A DNA stretch of 64,000 nucleotides from Muricea muricata (GCA_963855995.1 OY979718.1:43936059-44000058), one strand, 5' to 3'; positions 1 through 11,997 are shown, counted from the first letter of the stretch. Notes: a model not told the origin generated them from the letters alone. Numbers and translations: made by a program.

Positions 1-715
1 GTTTGTGTTCGCAGCTTTGTTACAACTTTTGCAATCTTCCAGAGACTAAGTACCGTGCAGCTTTTGATTGACAAGTTGATAATGTATAACGCAAAGGACG
101 GGAGATATACCTCGCACAATCTTTAAGCATTGCAGGTGGTAACTCGTCAATACCGTCAGCTTAATTGGTGCGTCGCAGTGATCGAAGGTCTTGCTCAATC
201 TGCACCCTTGATGCACATTTAAAGATGAATCTCTTATCTATCTTTGCAGAAGGTGGTTTAATAAATCTCCATACAAAATCAACGAGTGGAACTGCTTCTG
301 TCTTCATCGACTCCATGGTACGAATAACGTTTTTAAAATAATTGCTAAAGCTATTTGCACGAGCTTTAGCATCATCCTGTGACAAAAATGACAACGTTGG
401 CTCAGTTGATTTATTTGGAAATAGGCTTTTAATGCAGTCCCAGAACTTCATAGGATCACCACTCTTCTCGTTCGACAGATCCCGATAATATTTCGCCTTG
501 GCATGTCGGACGTCATTTGTGCATTTGTTGCGTGACGTTTTGTAAGCTCCTCAGTCAGCAGGATCTTTTGTTCGACGAGCTTTTCGTAATAATTTGTCAC
601 GTTCCCTCAGCAAGCATTTTATTGGCTAGCTCGCCATTCACATTTCTTTCCCAGGTCCTAGGATTATCAACGCCAGCATTAGACGGCTCGATAATTGAGG
701 CGGTCCATTCATATA
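1..715 (-). mobile_element. Decayed non-LTR (LINE) retrotransposon, endonuclease/RT linker and start of reverse transcriptase
   Basis: The minus strand reads as the linker that precedes reverse transcriptase in CR1/Jockey-like LINEs, then the first RT block. The longest clean piece (161-451) begins MKFWDCIKSLFPNKS and contains a NSFSNYF motif typical of that linker. Further upstream on the minus strand (about 450-715) the same protein continues in other frames with a TGA and frameshifts. It includes a basic stretch rich in Arg and Lys and a KAKYYRDL motif. Below 160 the reading passes into GIDELPP-like and AKVV-like RT motifs and leaves the window. No intact ORF remains, so this is a dead copy. 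The clade assignment is from motif style only. Confidence 0.75.
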
Positions 716-1472
716 TTCGTGTCCTTGTAAACTATAAATATTATTACTGTACTACTCTTTAGAAGTAGATGCATGCCATAATCTTTTTGTTAGGACGAGA
801 AATGACCTGGTTGTGGTGTGTAGTACAGGGTCTTGAATTGTGTCATTAAAAATAACAGAAGATTTGGTTTCTATTCTATTGCTGTTAGATGGAAACTGTA
901 AAACAGGTCTGAAAGTGCGCGTTTGGTTCCAGGTTGTGTCACAATGAAAGAGTTGACATACTTTGGTGCACGCCTTTGGCGTTTTCCACACGATGGTTAA
1001 TAAGGTCATTCTGATTGAGGTGCCCAGATTTGGGACCAATAGCAGAGCTGTGAACAAAAAAGACCTTTGGTTTTTAAGGTTGATCTTCGAATATATTCCA
1101 TCATTTTAGCGTCTTTGTTGCACAGGTGGTCATTTTGCTTGGGACAAGTTCGAGTAAAAGGTGTAAATAATACTCCGAGATCTCGTTCACAATCAGTATT
1201 TTCGAAGATGATATTAATATCGTTGAGCCTGTATAGGTTAATAAATCTATGATACCTGCTTAAGACTTTGTATTTGGTGTTATTCAGTTCGTGGTTGACA
1301 TTGCTTGAGCTCTAGCTCTAGTCAGAAAGCCAGAGGTAATTTTACCTATCTTCTCGGGGGCAAATCTATTTTGCCCTTAAATTGTCCGTTAGATGCCTAA
1401 TATAACAATTCTGAATGTTGTTTGGCCCAATTTATCTTGTGGGCTTCGATCAACTTGTTTTTATAAAAACTA
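716..1472. other. No gene recognised
   Basis: AT-rich sequence with one 101-codon minus-strand ORF (752-1057) that resembles nothing I know. It has no recognisable domain and I treat it as chance. No repeat structure was found here. Confidence 0.4.
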
Positions 1473-1634
1473 TAGACCTTATGCATAAATCGTGATTCGG
1501 ACCATGTATCCTATAGGAAACGAAAATTGACGCGTTGTTATTGGTCACCCGTTGCAAGCAGTGACCAACAACAATGCATGAATTCTTGTTTTTTAGGATA
1601 CACGGTCCGGGTCACAATTTATGCATAAGGTCTA
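1473..1634. mobile_element. 162-bp near-palindromic foldback MITE
   Basis: The left end TAGACCTTATGCATAAAT is repeated inverted at the right end. The inverted homology continues through almost the whole element: GGACC, then GTATCCTA, then the GTTGTTATTGGTCAC / GTGACCAACAACA pair meeting near the centre. Read from either end the element is nearly the same, so it can fold into one long hairpin. The flanking duplication is unclear (possibly TA). It has no coding capacity. Confidence 0.75.
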
Positions 1635-2602
1635 TTATGTAGTCAAAAATAGCAAACTTTCAAGTTCGCTCATTTGAAAAATAACTTGTATCATCAGAAA
1701 GCTTATAAAAAACAACATACAAGACATCATTACGGGCAACCTAATTTTTCAGAGCTAATTTTTCAAGCCGTTTTTGAGTTATCGCTGCTTCAAAATAGGA
1801 AAACGTCCTAAAATGGCGCTAATTTCCTGGGCACTAGTCTGAAAATAAGTTTTCAAACACTCATAACTCAACAAAAATGTGAAAATAAAAGTAACCACAA
1901 TAATGTGTTATATGTAGTTTTTTATTACCTTTTTGATAACGTAAGTGGTTTTTCCTAAAAATAAGCTGAAATTTCGCCTTTTTTGACGATAATATAGTTT
2001 TAAAATTTAGGAAGAAACGTGTTGGAGCCCACAAGAAATTTTATCGCGTTCAACATTCAAAATTATATTTATTAGACCTAAAGGTACAATATAAACTTAA
2101 AATGAAATTGCCCCTCGATAAGGTAAGTAAACATGTATTTTGCACCTCTGCCTCCCTGACTGCTCTTGGACGTCCAAATTATAAAGTGCATCTATTGGTT
2201 TACTAATTAATTCACGGCCGCTGTGATCAGAGACTTCGATTATTTGGGTAATACAGGTACTACAGGATTTTTTGGGATGAAACCATTTTGGCTTGCGATT
2301 CATAAGTTCTTAAGCATGATGTTACATGTTATTGAATGAACACGGTTGAGGGTTTTGAGATGCGGAACAGCAGGGAAATTTTTCCTTCTAGGATTAAACT
2401 TTTGCCGTTCTCAAACGTCAGCTTATAATTATTCCCTGCTCTTGGCTATATAGTTGCTTGGACGCATATTACATCAACACCTCTCGATCTTCTCCGCCAT
2501 TTCGCTTATAATTGTTAAATATTGAGCGGGCTAGAGACGGTATTACTTGCTTAATTACAGACAATTACAGCCATTCAACTTACTATAAAACTGTCAAATT
2601 AA
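1635..2602. other. No gene recognised
   Basis: AT-rich sequence. A 68-codon minus-strand ORF at 2097-2303 has a Cys-rich start but no recognisable domain or splice context. Nothing else is supported here. Confidence 0.4.
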
Positions 2603-2846
2603 TAGAGAGGTTAAGATTTATGTTTACGGCAGACCGGTAACCGCAAACGCCAAACTTCAAGTCGGATTTGAAGGTAAGTTCTAGAAGTTTTGAAAGGTTT
2701 CGACAAGTTTTTAGTCAATCCATTCTTCAATAATAATGCACAAATTATCCTAATTTCGAGCAGCTAACACTTCACCTGAAAATCCGACTTGAAGTTTCGC
2801 GTTTGCGGTTACCGGTCTTACGTAAACATCAATCTTAACCTCTCTA
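2603..2846. mobile_element. MITE, TAGAGAGGTT terminal family, copy 1
   Basis: Terminal inverted repeats of about 75 bp begin TAGAGAGGTTAAGATT on the left and end with the inverted equivalent on the right. The arms continue through GACCGGTAACCGCAAACGC and a block ending in AAGTCGGATTT. The centre is unrelated AT-rich sequence. A second element with the same tip lies at 55347-55510. It has no ORF. Confidence 0.8.
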
Positions 2847-3012
2847 ATGCAAATGTTTCAGTGCTGTTGTGAGAATTTGGGATTTCCTGTAGGAATATCG
2901 ATTAGACCTTCTTAGATTTGCAACTCTATTTAACATTCATCACTGTGTGACACATCAAATGCACTCAGGGTTTTATTTTGCTGCACTGAGAATTCAAATT
3001 TGCGTTGAGTGT

Positions 3013-3135
3013 TGTCGTGTATCTTTATTGTTTTTAACAAAATATCAACATAACCAATATGGCTGATATCTATGCACACTAACACGCATGTTTGTTACAT
3101 TACCGCTGTCCGTTTGTATCTACATATACATAACA
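3013..3135 (-). repeat. 3' LTR of the gypsy element
   Basis: A 123-bp LTR runs TGTTATG to CACGACA on the minus strand and is bounded by TG and CA. It lies directly after a purine-rich tract (polypurine tract, minus strand 3136-3152). Its last 31 bases recur, with one change, at 7323-7353. Confidence 0.75.
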
Positions 3136-3237
3136 CCATCTCCCTTTTAAAGAATGTCACAAAATATTGTTCATGAGTTAACTATCATGTTCGCCAACAA
3201 TTATGCTAACTATAAAATTAAATAACAAAACAGTTCT

Positions 3238-4469
3238 CTATACAGTTTTCTTAACAAACAGTTTTCGGAACAACCAGTTAAGACCCAACCTTTCTGGTGG
3301 TAGGTGTGATTGAATTGGATAACGATGTCCACCTCCTGTTGTAACACTATTTGTTTCTTCGTGTAAAACTACTGGTTCGGTCGTCGCTTGGTTGATATCC
3401 GGCTCTGTGACGATTTCCTCTGCTGGTGTACTACTTTGGACTGTATCTTCAACATCTGGACAAATTTCAGGCGCCTCTATCTCCTCTCCTTCGAGATCGA
3501 CCGCATCATTTCTCAGGTCATCCAATTTCACGCTGGAGTCTCGAAGCTGATAAATGTGACGTTGCCAAATTCGATTGGAGCCAACCTTTATCTTGTATGA
3601 AAGGAAACCAGTTATAGCTTGAACGATGCCCGGTAGCCACTTGTCTTTCCCCGTATAATTACGTGCTAGGACAGTCTGACCAATAGGTAACTGACGTGTG
3701 GGAGAACGTTCTTGCACCCCGGCTTGATGGATTTGGTGGTTCAGCACTTTTCTTCGTAAATCAGGTTTCACCAAATCCAGGCGAGTACGTAGTGGTCGGC
3801 CCAAAAACAACACGGATGGTGGTTCTCCCATTGTCGAATGCGCCGTGTTCCGGTAGGCCAAAAGAAACTTTGCCATGTTGGTTGCACTTGGGATGTACTT
3901 TGCTTCTCGCATTTCATAGCATGTTTAAAACTTTGAACAAAACGTTCCGCTTGACCGTTGGTGGCAGGGTGAAATGGGGCCGAAGTAATACGCTTGATAC
4001 CATTAGTCTTCAAAAATAGTTGAAACTCTGCAGATGTAAATTGCGGACCATTGTCTGTCACTACCTGCGTGGGCACTCCATACCGAGCAAAAATGGTTCA
4101 GAGTCGGTCGATAGACTGTGTTGATGTGGTGGACGACATGATTTCCACTTCAGGCCACTTTGAGTGCGCATCTACAATGATAAGGAACATTCGGCCTAGG
4201 AACGGTCCAGCAAAATCGACATGAATTCTCTGCCAAGGTGTGGCTGGCCATTCCCAGGAGTGTACCGGTGCTTTGCCAGCTTCATTCTGTTGGAGTTGGA
4301 AACCAGGGCAGCTCTTGGCTAGGTGCTCAACGTCCTTATCAATTTTGGGCCACCAGATATAGCTGCGCGCTAGAGACTTCATCTCAACAATACCGAGATG
4401 ACCTTCATGGAGCTCGGTTAACACTTGGTTACGCAATTTGACCGGGATGACTACTCTGTGTCCAAGCAT
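3238..4469 (-). pseudogene. Integrase of the gypsy element, with stop and frameshift
   Basis: The N-terminal zinc finger (histidines in ELHEGHLGI) is followed by SCPGFQLQ, where the second cysteine of the CxxC pair is Phe. The catalytic core shows Asp in HVDFAGPF, Asp in VTDNGPQFTS and Glu in ATNGQAERF, the D,D,E triad. A stop near 4096 and a frameshift near 3910 break the frame. The last open piece (3912-3238) carries the rest of the core and a diverged C-terminal domain with no clear chromodomain. Confidence 0.85.
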
Positions 4470-4573
4470 TAGAACACCACAGTGAACTGTCAGTTCGTCT
4501 TTCCGCTGATAAAATAGTTTAATCTCTTCATCATGTTGAGTCGACTATCCTTTCGTAACCAAATCATGGACCT

Positions 4574-6240
4574 TTAGCAATAGAGGATCTTTTTGTGCTT
4601 CTGTTTGACCTGTTCTGCTGTGACTGGCAAAGGCTCAAACTGGGTGGCATAGAACAAGTCTGCTGGATTAGACTCTTCTTCTGGTGGCTTACTGTGCAAA
4701 AGCGAATGAGACAGACCATCAGCATTTCCGTGTAGCTTAGTATTCTTGTATCTGATCGTATAGGCAAAACCAGCCAAGAATAATGCATAGCGTTGTAATC
4801 TAGCAGCCGTGACAGCAGGGAGGCTTTTGCTGGGATGAAAAGTGGAGGTGAGAGGCTCATGGTCAGTCAATAAAGTGAAGTTCCTGCCGAAAAGATAATT
4901 GTGAAATTTCTTGACTCCCCACACTGTAGCTAGTGCTTCTTTATCTATCTGGGCGTAGTTCCGCTCCGCTTTCGAGAGAGATCTCGATGCAAAAGCTATC
5001 GGTCGTTCTGTGCCATCTGGCATGACATGTGAAAGTACCGCTCCAATTCCCACAGGTGAAGCATCACAGGCCAGTTGAAGAGGAAGGTTTGGATCATAAT
5101 GTGTGAGCACCAGATCTGAAGCAATCATTACTTTAACTTTGTCAAAAGCTTCTTCACACTGATCTGTGCAATCCCATTGGTAGTTTCTCTCCAGCATTTG
5201 GTTCAAAGGGTGCAAAATCGTAGCAAGATAGGGCAAAAATTTGTGGTAATAATTTACCAATCCAAGGAAAGAACGCACTTCTGCTACACTTTGGGGACGA
5301 GGGGCATTCACCACTGCCGCTGTCTTGTCTGTGGTTTGTGCAAGCCTTCGCTATCGAAGTCGTGGCCACAAAAGGTGATCTTTTCTTTGAAGAATTCACA
5401 CTTCGATTTATTGGCTCTTAACACATGATGTTGCAGCTTTTGAAGGACTTCTTTGAGGTTGGCCAAATGCTCTGTATCGCTCTCACCCGTCACAATCATA
5501 TCATCTAGGATAAAACTAACACCAGAAGTTTCTTCTAGAATCTAATCCATAGTGCGCTGCCATATGGCAGGAGCCGAGGTAATACCAAACACCAATCGGT
5601 TGTATTGAAACAGTCCCATAGACGTATTTATTGTAAGGTACTTCTTGGATTCCTCCTCCAACTCAATTTGATGGTAAGCTTGGCGGAGGTCAATCTTCGA
5701 AAACTTTTTACCTCCAGCTAAATGGGAAAAATGTCTTCAATTCGAGGCAGAGGATATTGTTGTGCTTGTAATATTGGGTTGATAGTTCCTTTTAAGTCAC
5801 TGCAAATGCGCACTGGACCATCGTGTTTTGGCACTGGTACGATCGGCGTCGCCCAATCACTCCATTCTACTTTCGACAAAATACCTTCGCTCTGAAGTCG
5901 TTCTTCCTCAACTTGTGGTCTAAACGAGTATGAAACCTGACGAGCTTTACGAAACTGCGGTTGACTACCTTCTTGGAGAGTTATCGTGGCTTTGGCAGAC
6001 TTTAATGTTCCCAGCTTGTCTTCAAAAAACCTCTGCATACGTATCAAGTAAACGGCCCAGCTTCTCTTGTGTAGACATGCCAGGGTTTACCTGGCTAGAA
6101 TCGGAGCATCTCAACAACTTAATGGTTTTCCAGTCAAGGCGAAGCTTGTGAAGCCAATCGGGACCCATTAGCACTGGGCCCTTGGTGTGGACTACATGGA
6201 GCGGCAGTAAACATGATTGATCTAGGTGTACAACTTGCAC
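4574..6240 (-). pseudogene. Reverse transcriptase and RNase H of the gypsy element, frameshifted
   Basis: RT blocks include a PIVPVPKHDGPVRIC motif (near 5800) and a catalytic region near 5500 that reads ILDDMIVTG, where the family normally has an aromatic residue two before the DD pair. The longest open piece (5314-4574) holds the RT thumb (FLGLVNYYHKFLP) and RNase H (LACDASPVGIGAVLSH, then DKEALATVWGVKKFHNYL and LLTDHEPL). The whole is spread over several frames. Confidence 0.88.
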
Positions 6241-6267
6241 GGTAAGGCAACCAACTGGAATAATTTG

Positions 6268-6471
6268 TTAACCAATATAGGTCCTCAGTACAGTGGATGT
6301 TTTCTCTAATTTCTTGTCAGGAAATTTTGCCAAGAATGTATCATATGACAAGATGGACACAGCAGATCCTGTGTCTAATTCCATGGACAATGGTTGACTT
6401 TCAACATTCACTTCAACCCATATGATATCATCACTTGGTTTATTTACATTGTGCACTTCTAGGTTATTCAA
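6268..6471 (-). pseudogene. Aspartic protease domain of the gypsy element
   Basis: A 67-codon segment carries the retropepsin active-site signature LDTGSAVS (around 6360-6380 on the minus strand), lying between gag and RT as expected. Family knowledge: this domain cleaves the Gag-Pol polyprotein. It is separated from its neighbours by stop or frame changes. Confidence 0.8.
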
Positions 6472-6561
6472 AACCTCCCCATACTCATCTTATTCTTTCT
6501 GGATAGCATGTGCAGATTTCTGGAATCGAGATTTTGGTAAGGGTCTACTGGGCCCTGGGTT

Positions 6562-7279
6562 TTATTGTGCTCTGCATACTCTTTGTATGTGGCCCTTCTT
6601 TCGACACTTGTGACAGGTTTCTTTCTTAAATTGACATTCTGTTGCTACATGAGTATTGGCGCCACATCGATAACACACTACAGGGGAAGGTGAAATATTA
6701 TCAGATCTATTCGAAGGTCTGTTCATGGTCAGTTTGTCAAGACCAAGAGGTTTTTCCTCTCGAAGGTCGATATGGATCTCTGTAGTATTTCGAGTGGCGG
6801 TCTCCATGGCAACTGCTATGTCAACAGCTTTGGAAAACTTCAATTTCGACTCTGCAAGAAGACGTTTCTGAATTTGCTGATTGTTTAGTCCACATACCAA
6901 TCTGTCCCGCAAGGCTTCATCCAAGTTACTGCCAAAATTGCAATGTGTGGTACAGCCACATAGTTTAAAACGCTCTCACCTTCTTGCTGATTTCGCTTAT
7001 AAAAACGAAAACGTTCGGCTATTTCTAGCGGTGTGGGATTTAAGTGCTTCTGTAATGTATTTACGCTATGTCATCGAAGGTCTTGTCTGCAGGCTTTTCT
7101 GGCAAAAGTAAATCCTTTAATAATGAATACGTTTTGCTTACGATCAAACTCAGCAGAGTTGGCCCTTTATGATCCTCGTCGGCGTCATTTGTGTCGAAAA
7201 AATATTGTACTCGTTCGACATACGTTTCCAAACTTTCTAGGGTTTCGTCAAAAACATCTATTTTTCCAATCGTAGTCAT
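6562..7279 (-). pseudogene. gag remnant of the gypsy element, two CCHC zinc knuckles
   Basis: The gag N-terminal region begins at 7279 (MTTIGKIDVFDE) and is interrupted near 7060. A second open segment (6924-6562) ends with two zinc knuckles of the C-x2-C-x4-H-x4-C form, CYRCGANTHVATEC and CHKCRKKGHIQRVC. Such knuckles bind the element's RNA in the capsid. The two parts lie in different frames, so this copy is broken. Confidence 0.85.
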
Positions 7280-7322
7280 TTCTGGACTTATATCAATCCC
7301 ATTTTCGATTTTTCGTCGCCAT

Positions 7323-7353
7323 TGTCGTGTATTTTTATTGTTTTTAACAAAAT
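7323..7353 (-). repeat. Remnant of the 5' LTR
   Basis: These 31 bp match the end of the 3' LTR and adjoin the primer binding site. Beyond 7353 the similarity stops abruptly, so the promoter-bearing part of the 5' LTR is lost. Confidence 0.7.
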
Positions 7354-8312
7354 GATGAGCTTATCTTAAGAAAGACCATGTTACAGAGGTCGTTTTTCTG
7401 CAATTAACATGCAGTGCAATTATATGAACATCACGTGTAGGAAAAACCCATAGACAAAACATGGCCAGAAATCATAACTGCACGCTTGCTAAGCTCGTAC
7501 CAATCTCCGCTAGTGCGCGCGTGCCAATGACAAAGATCATAAAAAACATGCACAATACTCGTTACGCTTTGGGAAGAATAAAAAAATGTCAGTTGCGAAG
7601 CTAGTATGAACACACACGTATAAGCCAACTGGAAATGGACTCTTTAGAGTTAAAATTCACATTTCCTGTTTCCATCCGAAGTTTTATCACCCTACTGAAC
7701 GAACGTTCACGCGCTATATAAACTGCGCAGATTTTAGCTGAATGGGACAAAAGCACGACCTTATATTGAGTAAGGGAAGCAAACAAATTGCGATGTTCCT
7801 GTCCTGCATTAAATAAATGCACCAACTGATCATTCTTTTATTTCAGGACTTCAACAAACATGAGCATCTTGAGCACTTCATGTCATAGAAATTCAGAAAG
7901 ATATAACGTGCGAAATATTGGAGCAGATCTATCCCAGAACACATCAAAACGTTGACCAATGTCGTCAAACTTACGTCAAACCAATATACCAGCGAAAATC
8001 GTGGGTGTGACATCCAAAAAAATCATATGCAATGCTTCAGCCACTACATTTAAATTGTCATCAACGTCCATGTAAATTAATTTTGTGAGAACCACTGCCA
8101 TACCTAATGTAACACTGCACCGATTTGTGAGCAAAGTTGCTCACAAAAAGCACGTGTCACATGTCTAAAAATTTCTGCCTTTTAACACGACCAAAAGTAT
8201 GCAAGCGCCATTCTCGGGTATCATTTTCATTCGAAATTTAGTTAGTTATTTTGTTTATCTGCTTCTCATCATCTATTATTTTGTGATGCATTCAGTTATT
8301 CAATGATTCAAT
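7354..8312. other. No gene recognised
   Basis: Sequence between the truncated gypsy element and the next MITE. Two short minus-strand ORFs (7431-7628, 7601-7825) overlap in different frames and show no domain. Confidence 0.4.
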
Positions 8313-8751
8313 AGGGCCATTTATACGAGCGAAAATAAGCCGCGGCTTAAATAGGCCGCGGCTTAAATAAGTCGAGAACACAGCCTTTTATACGCCAGTT
8401 TTACTAAATTTATTAAAATAGCCCAAAACACTCGTATAAATAGACCATAACGAGGTCACCGAAGTTTTAAATACCATTACCATGACAACAAAAGGAAAAT
8501 GGCTCGCGTTAGAAAAAAAGCTACACGAAAGGCCTTTGGACTTGCCTTGGTCGCGATGGAAGCGTTTTTACGAGGTTTTCCCGCCTAAAATTGGCCGCGG
8601 CCAATTTAAGACGATGCCCGAACCCTGGGCTAAAATTAGCCGCGGCTTATTTTTGTCGCAAAGAAATTGCACGTTTATACAGACGTTCTCGACTTGTTTA
8701 AGCCGCGGCCTACTTAAGCCGCGGCTTATTTTCGCTCGTATAAATGGCCCT
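8313..8751. mobile_element. 439-bp MITE, AGGGCCATTTATACGAGCGA family, copy A
   Basis: The element starts AGGGCCATTTATACGAGCGA and ends with the inverted form. It is flanked by a 3-bp direct repeat AAT. Inside each end the arms carry repeated CCGCGG-centred units (AAGCCGCGGCTTAA). The interior differs left from right, so orientation can be read. A second copy lies at 17381-17820. The ORF at 8482-8763 runs through the element and out of it, and is chance. Confidence 0.88.
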
Positions 8752-10419
8752 AATGATTGCTAAGCGACTACTAATTACAGTTATATTTATCTAAAAGGTG
8801 CACATACATATATTGATTATTGCTTATATTAAATAAGCCCCATTCTAAAAATGTCAAATATGGTCACACTTGATAAAACCAATCAATTTTGAGACGAATC
8901 GATTTGGTTCAACTCTATAAATCGACAAACACGGTATCTTATAGTAAATTAAATAAAAAACCTCGCCATAATTAACGTTTCCAAAATTTACTTTATTCTG
9001 GATATGCATTTTAATATCATATTTGTTATGTTTTCTAAACATTCCATCGTTGATTCGATCGAAGAATATTGCTTTGTAAGACCTCCCACGCAATTAAGTT
9101 GACACAGCAATATTACTCCATCAAATCAACGGAATATAATGGAAGGTTTGTAAATTAGAAAGCATTCAAATATAATAAGCAGTTGTATAGGGAAAACTTT
9201 AAACATTTATTATAACTTTTCTAAATAATTCGATGCATAGAAAATATTTAATTGTGATAAGGACAAATGTAGGCACTTGCAAAACGCATGCAAATTACTG
9301 AACGTTATGCCGGTGACTGGATGAGATTTTTAACAACTATTGCGCTCACTGAAGAAGAAAAAACCTTTATCAGCGAAAGTTTTCGGAACACAAGTTACTT
9401 CTATGTTTGTATAGTGATTATAAATATACCAAAGTATAATATTGAGGAAACACATGTAAATTTATCATCGCAAAGCTTTCAATCCGTAACCTCTAGGATC
9501 TTCGTCAGTGCTAATGATACTGATTATTATATGTAAGAGAGTTTTTACGCCATTCTTGCATGACGTTGTGATATAGCCTAGACTAACGTTTTCTTTGTGA
9601 GCTGTATTTAAATCAGTCATATTAACATGCACACGATGCACGCTCCCGACTTGTTTAAACAATTTAATGAAAATTAACCATCATAAACATCGTCAGGATA
9701 AATCAAGAGACGACCTCGTGTGCACATAGTCTTAACTAAATTTATTTTGCCAAAATAATACAGAATGGGCTCCTTTAATAGAAAATTAAAACATTCAAAT
9801 TTGAACATGTAGTTCTGACGCTTCACTGAAGTCAAGCCTTTTTGTTGGGAGACATTGTAGCCACATGAAACACTGTACACTCTCGAGGGTATACTTTCCC
9901 TTTGTAGAAAGTTTTGAAATAATTCAAATTTTCCGAGAACTATTATTGACGTTTCATGAACTTCAAGACACTCATCCCCACACTCATCAATGCAGCGTGT
10001 ATGCTGGGGAAGAGCAGTGAAATTTACACTTAAATTTACATTGAAGGACAAACAGTTGGGTGCTTATTTACGAGGTATATGCATGTACACGGTTTAAACT
10101 CAGTTGGAATTATTGAACTGAAAAGTTCAAGTCTTCTGTACTATTAGCTTTCCTTAATTCCCATTACATTTTCTCATGGGAACATGTCGGGTGGTACTGA
10201 AATGCAATCTTTATATAGCTGCATCAGAAAATAACACATAGTACGGAAAAACATCTCGATTTGTGCTGCCGTCATATCGATCCTTTTGCGTTCTGGGCGC
10301 GTCGAGAAATGTTTGTGGTCAAAACATGTTCGATGCATAACCTATCTAATGACATACATGGCAAAAATACGCTTAGTACTGACACTGTGAGTTGACTAAA
10401 GAATCTTCCTTGTGTGATG
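8752..10419. other. No gene recognised
   Basis: AT-rich sequence. A 125-codon minus-strand ORF (9674-10051) has a short Cys-rich start but no family resemblance I recognise and no clear splice partners. No repeat pair was found here. Confidence 0.35.
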
Positions 10420-10427
10420 AACTGTTG

Positions 10428-10630
10428 CAGTGGCGGATCTAGCGTAGGTCAAAATAAATTACTACAGCTCATTCTTGGATATATTTACATTTTAAAATAC
10501 CTTCAAAGCAATTTCATTGGTTAGATTTTATTCTTTGGAAATTCATAACCTATGACATTGTTATAAAGTTGTTTTGAATTTAAAATTGGGCTGCCATAAT
10601 TTATTCTGACCTACGCTGGATCCGCCACTG
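10428..10630. mobile_element. 203-bp hAT-type MITE with 8-bp target-site duplication
   Basis: Terminal inverted repeats of about 34 bp begin CAGTGGCGGATCTAGCGTAG, with few mismatches between the two ends. The identical 8-mer AACTGTTG flanks the element on both sides (10420-10427 and 10631-10638). An 8-bp duplication with a CAGTGG-type tip is characteristic of the hAT superfamily. There is no transposase, so it is non-autonomous. Confidence 0.92.
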
Positions 10631-11379
10631 AACTGTTGAAATGTTAATTTGCTGTTATAGCTTTGCTCTTCAATTGCAAAAGTTGCTTATGGCAACAGAC
10701 TACATCCTTAAGGTATGAATTTTTCAGAGTGGGTGTGCATACGTTCTTATAACCTTTTATATAGGTCAACTACAAGTCAGCTTGTGTCTTCGCTTTGCCA
10801 CAAATGCACTAAACATTTTTTATCTATATTTATTTCTTCGCTACTGTTGTGCATCAATGCATGAGTGGCTGGATCACCATAACAGTTATATAAAACGTGC
10901 CGTGTGTCCTTAAATCGGAACACCTTGTTGTTTGCCGATTACAGATTTGATATTGTTTCAATGCAACTCTCAATTGCTTACCTATATTGTATTAATGGTC
11001 TAGCATGATATATATGTATACATATGCAGCAAATTCAAAAAGAGATTGTTTTTCATGAAATTGCAAATCTTGCAATATTGAGCGCGCGACGGATGATGGA
11101 TACTTACATTACATTCATATATATTACACTCATAGACATAGGTCATTAGCTTGGTATATTAAATTGTTCTGTATGGAATGTACTAATTGTATGCCCTAAC
11201 AATATAACTTTCCTCCCTTAAGACTGGAAATAACAACTTATCGCCATGAATTATGTACCAGATGTGAATTAGGAAGTAGAATAAAAGGTGCTCAAGCCTC
11301 AACGCAAAGTTTCTAGAGCAAAAATATTTCTTTTGTGACTTTTATTTAAATTCAATGACAATGTTTCCTATTAAAATGA

Positions 11380-11997
11380 GGCCCTGTTAGGGGTTTTAGG
11401 TATAAGTTATATTTACCCAAAGTATTTTAGTTATAAAGTATAAATAACGATAGACTTTTGGGTATAAAGTATAAATGATCACTGGCGTTATACTTTTAGG
11501 TATAACAAAAACTAACCACAAGACATTTTGTGTCAGCTATTCAAGGCATTTGGGAGCATTTATTTGCCAATAGTTACTAATACTGACCGCTTTTAATATC
11601 TCGACGTACAGCCTCAACCTGAGTTTGCAGAGTTGAAGTTCCACGGCGGTATATGTATTTGTGAGAATATAGCCTAAAGTCTGCTAAAACTAAGTCTTAC
11701 TGCCACACGCTTTTCGGATTATAGTTGCAATTAAACTGTCTCATTCTCGCTTCTACACTGGAAACTTCGAGCAAAATGACTCTCTAGATTCACGGGTGTC
11801 ACAGGTGATGTCCAAAGAATGAAAACAACCCGGTAAATGCTTTTGAAAGGGGTGAAATAGTGTACAACGCAACTAAAAGAAAACAAGAGTTGCTGGGGTA
11901 CTTTTGGGTATAAATGTGTCTGCCATTTTAGGTATAAGGTATAAATGACCTCTTAATAATAGGTATAAGGTATATTCAAGACCCCCCTAACAGGGCC
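11380..11997. mobile_element. 618-bp inverted-repeat element with GGTATAA repeats
   Basis: The ends are GGCCCTGTTAGGGG and its inverse. Between them, short units related to TTTAGGTATAAGGTATAAAT recur several times near both ends, so subterminal repeats dominate the element. There is no ORF of note. No clear target duplication was seen, and the superfamily is not assigned. Confidence 0.65.

Larger units (their letters stand above)
3013..7353 (-). mobile_element. Ty3/gypsy LTR retrotransposon, broken, 5' LTR truncated
   Basis: The order on the minus strand is gag, protease, reverse transcriptase, RNase H and integrase, which defines Ty3/gypsy. The complete 3' LTR is 3013-3135, preceded by a purine tract on the minus strand (3136-3152). 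Only the last 31 bp of the 5' LTR remain (7323-7353). Next to this, at about 7305-7322, is a TGGCGAC-type primer binding site. The coding region is split by frameshifts and stops, for example a stop near 4096 inside integrase and a frameshift near 3910. It cannot encode a full polyprotein. Confidence 0.92.

Noticed and set aside
752-1057. 101-codon minus-strand ORF next to the LINE remnant
   Set aside because: I could not connect it to the LINE endonuclease, and it shows no domain.
9674-10051. 125-codon minus-strand ORF with a Cys-rich start
   Set aside because: No family resemblance, no splice partners found, and the length is within chance for AT-rich DNA of this size.
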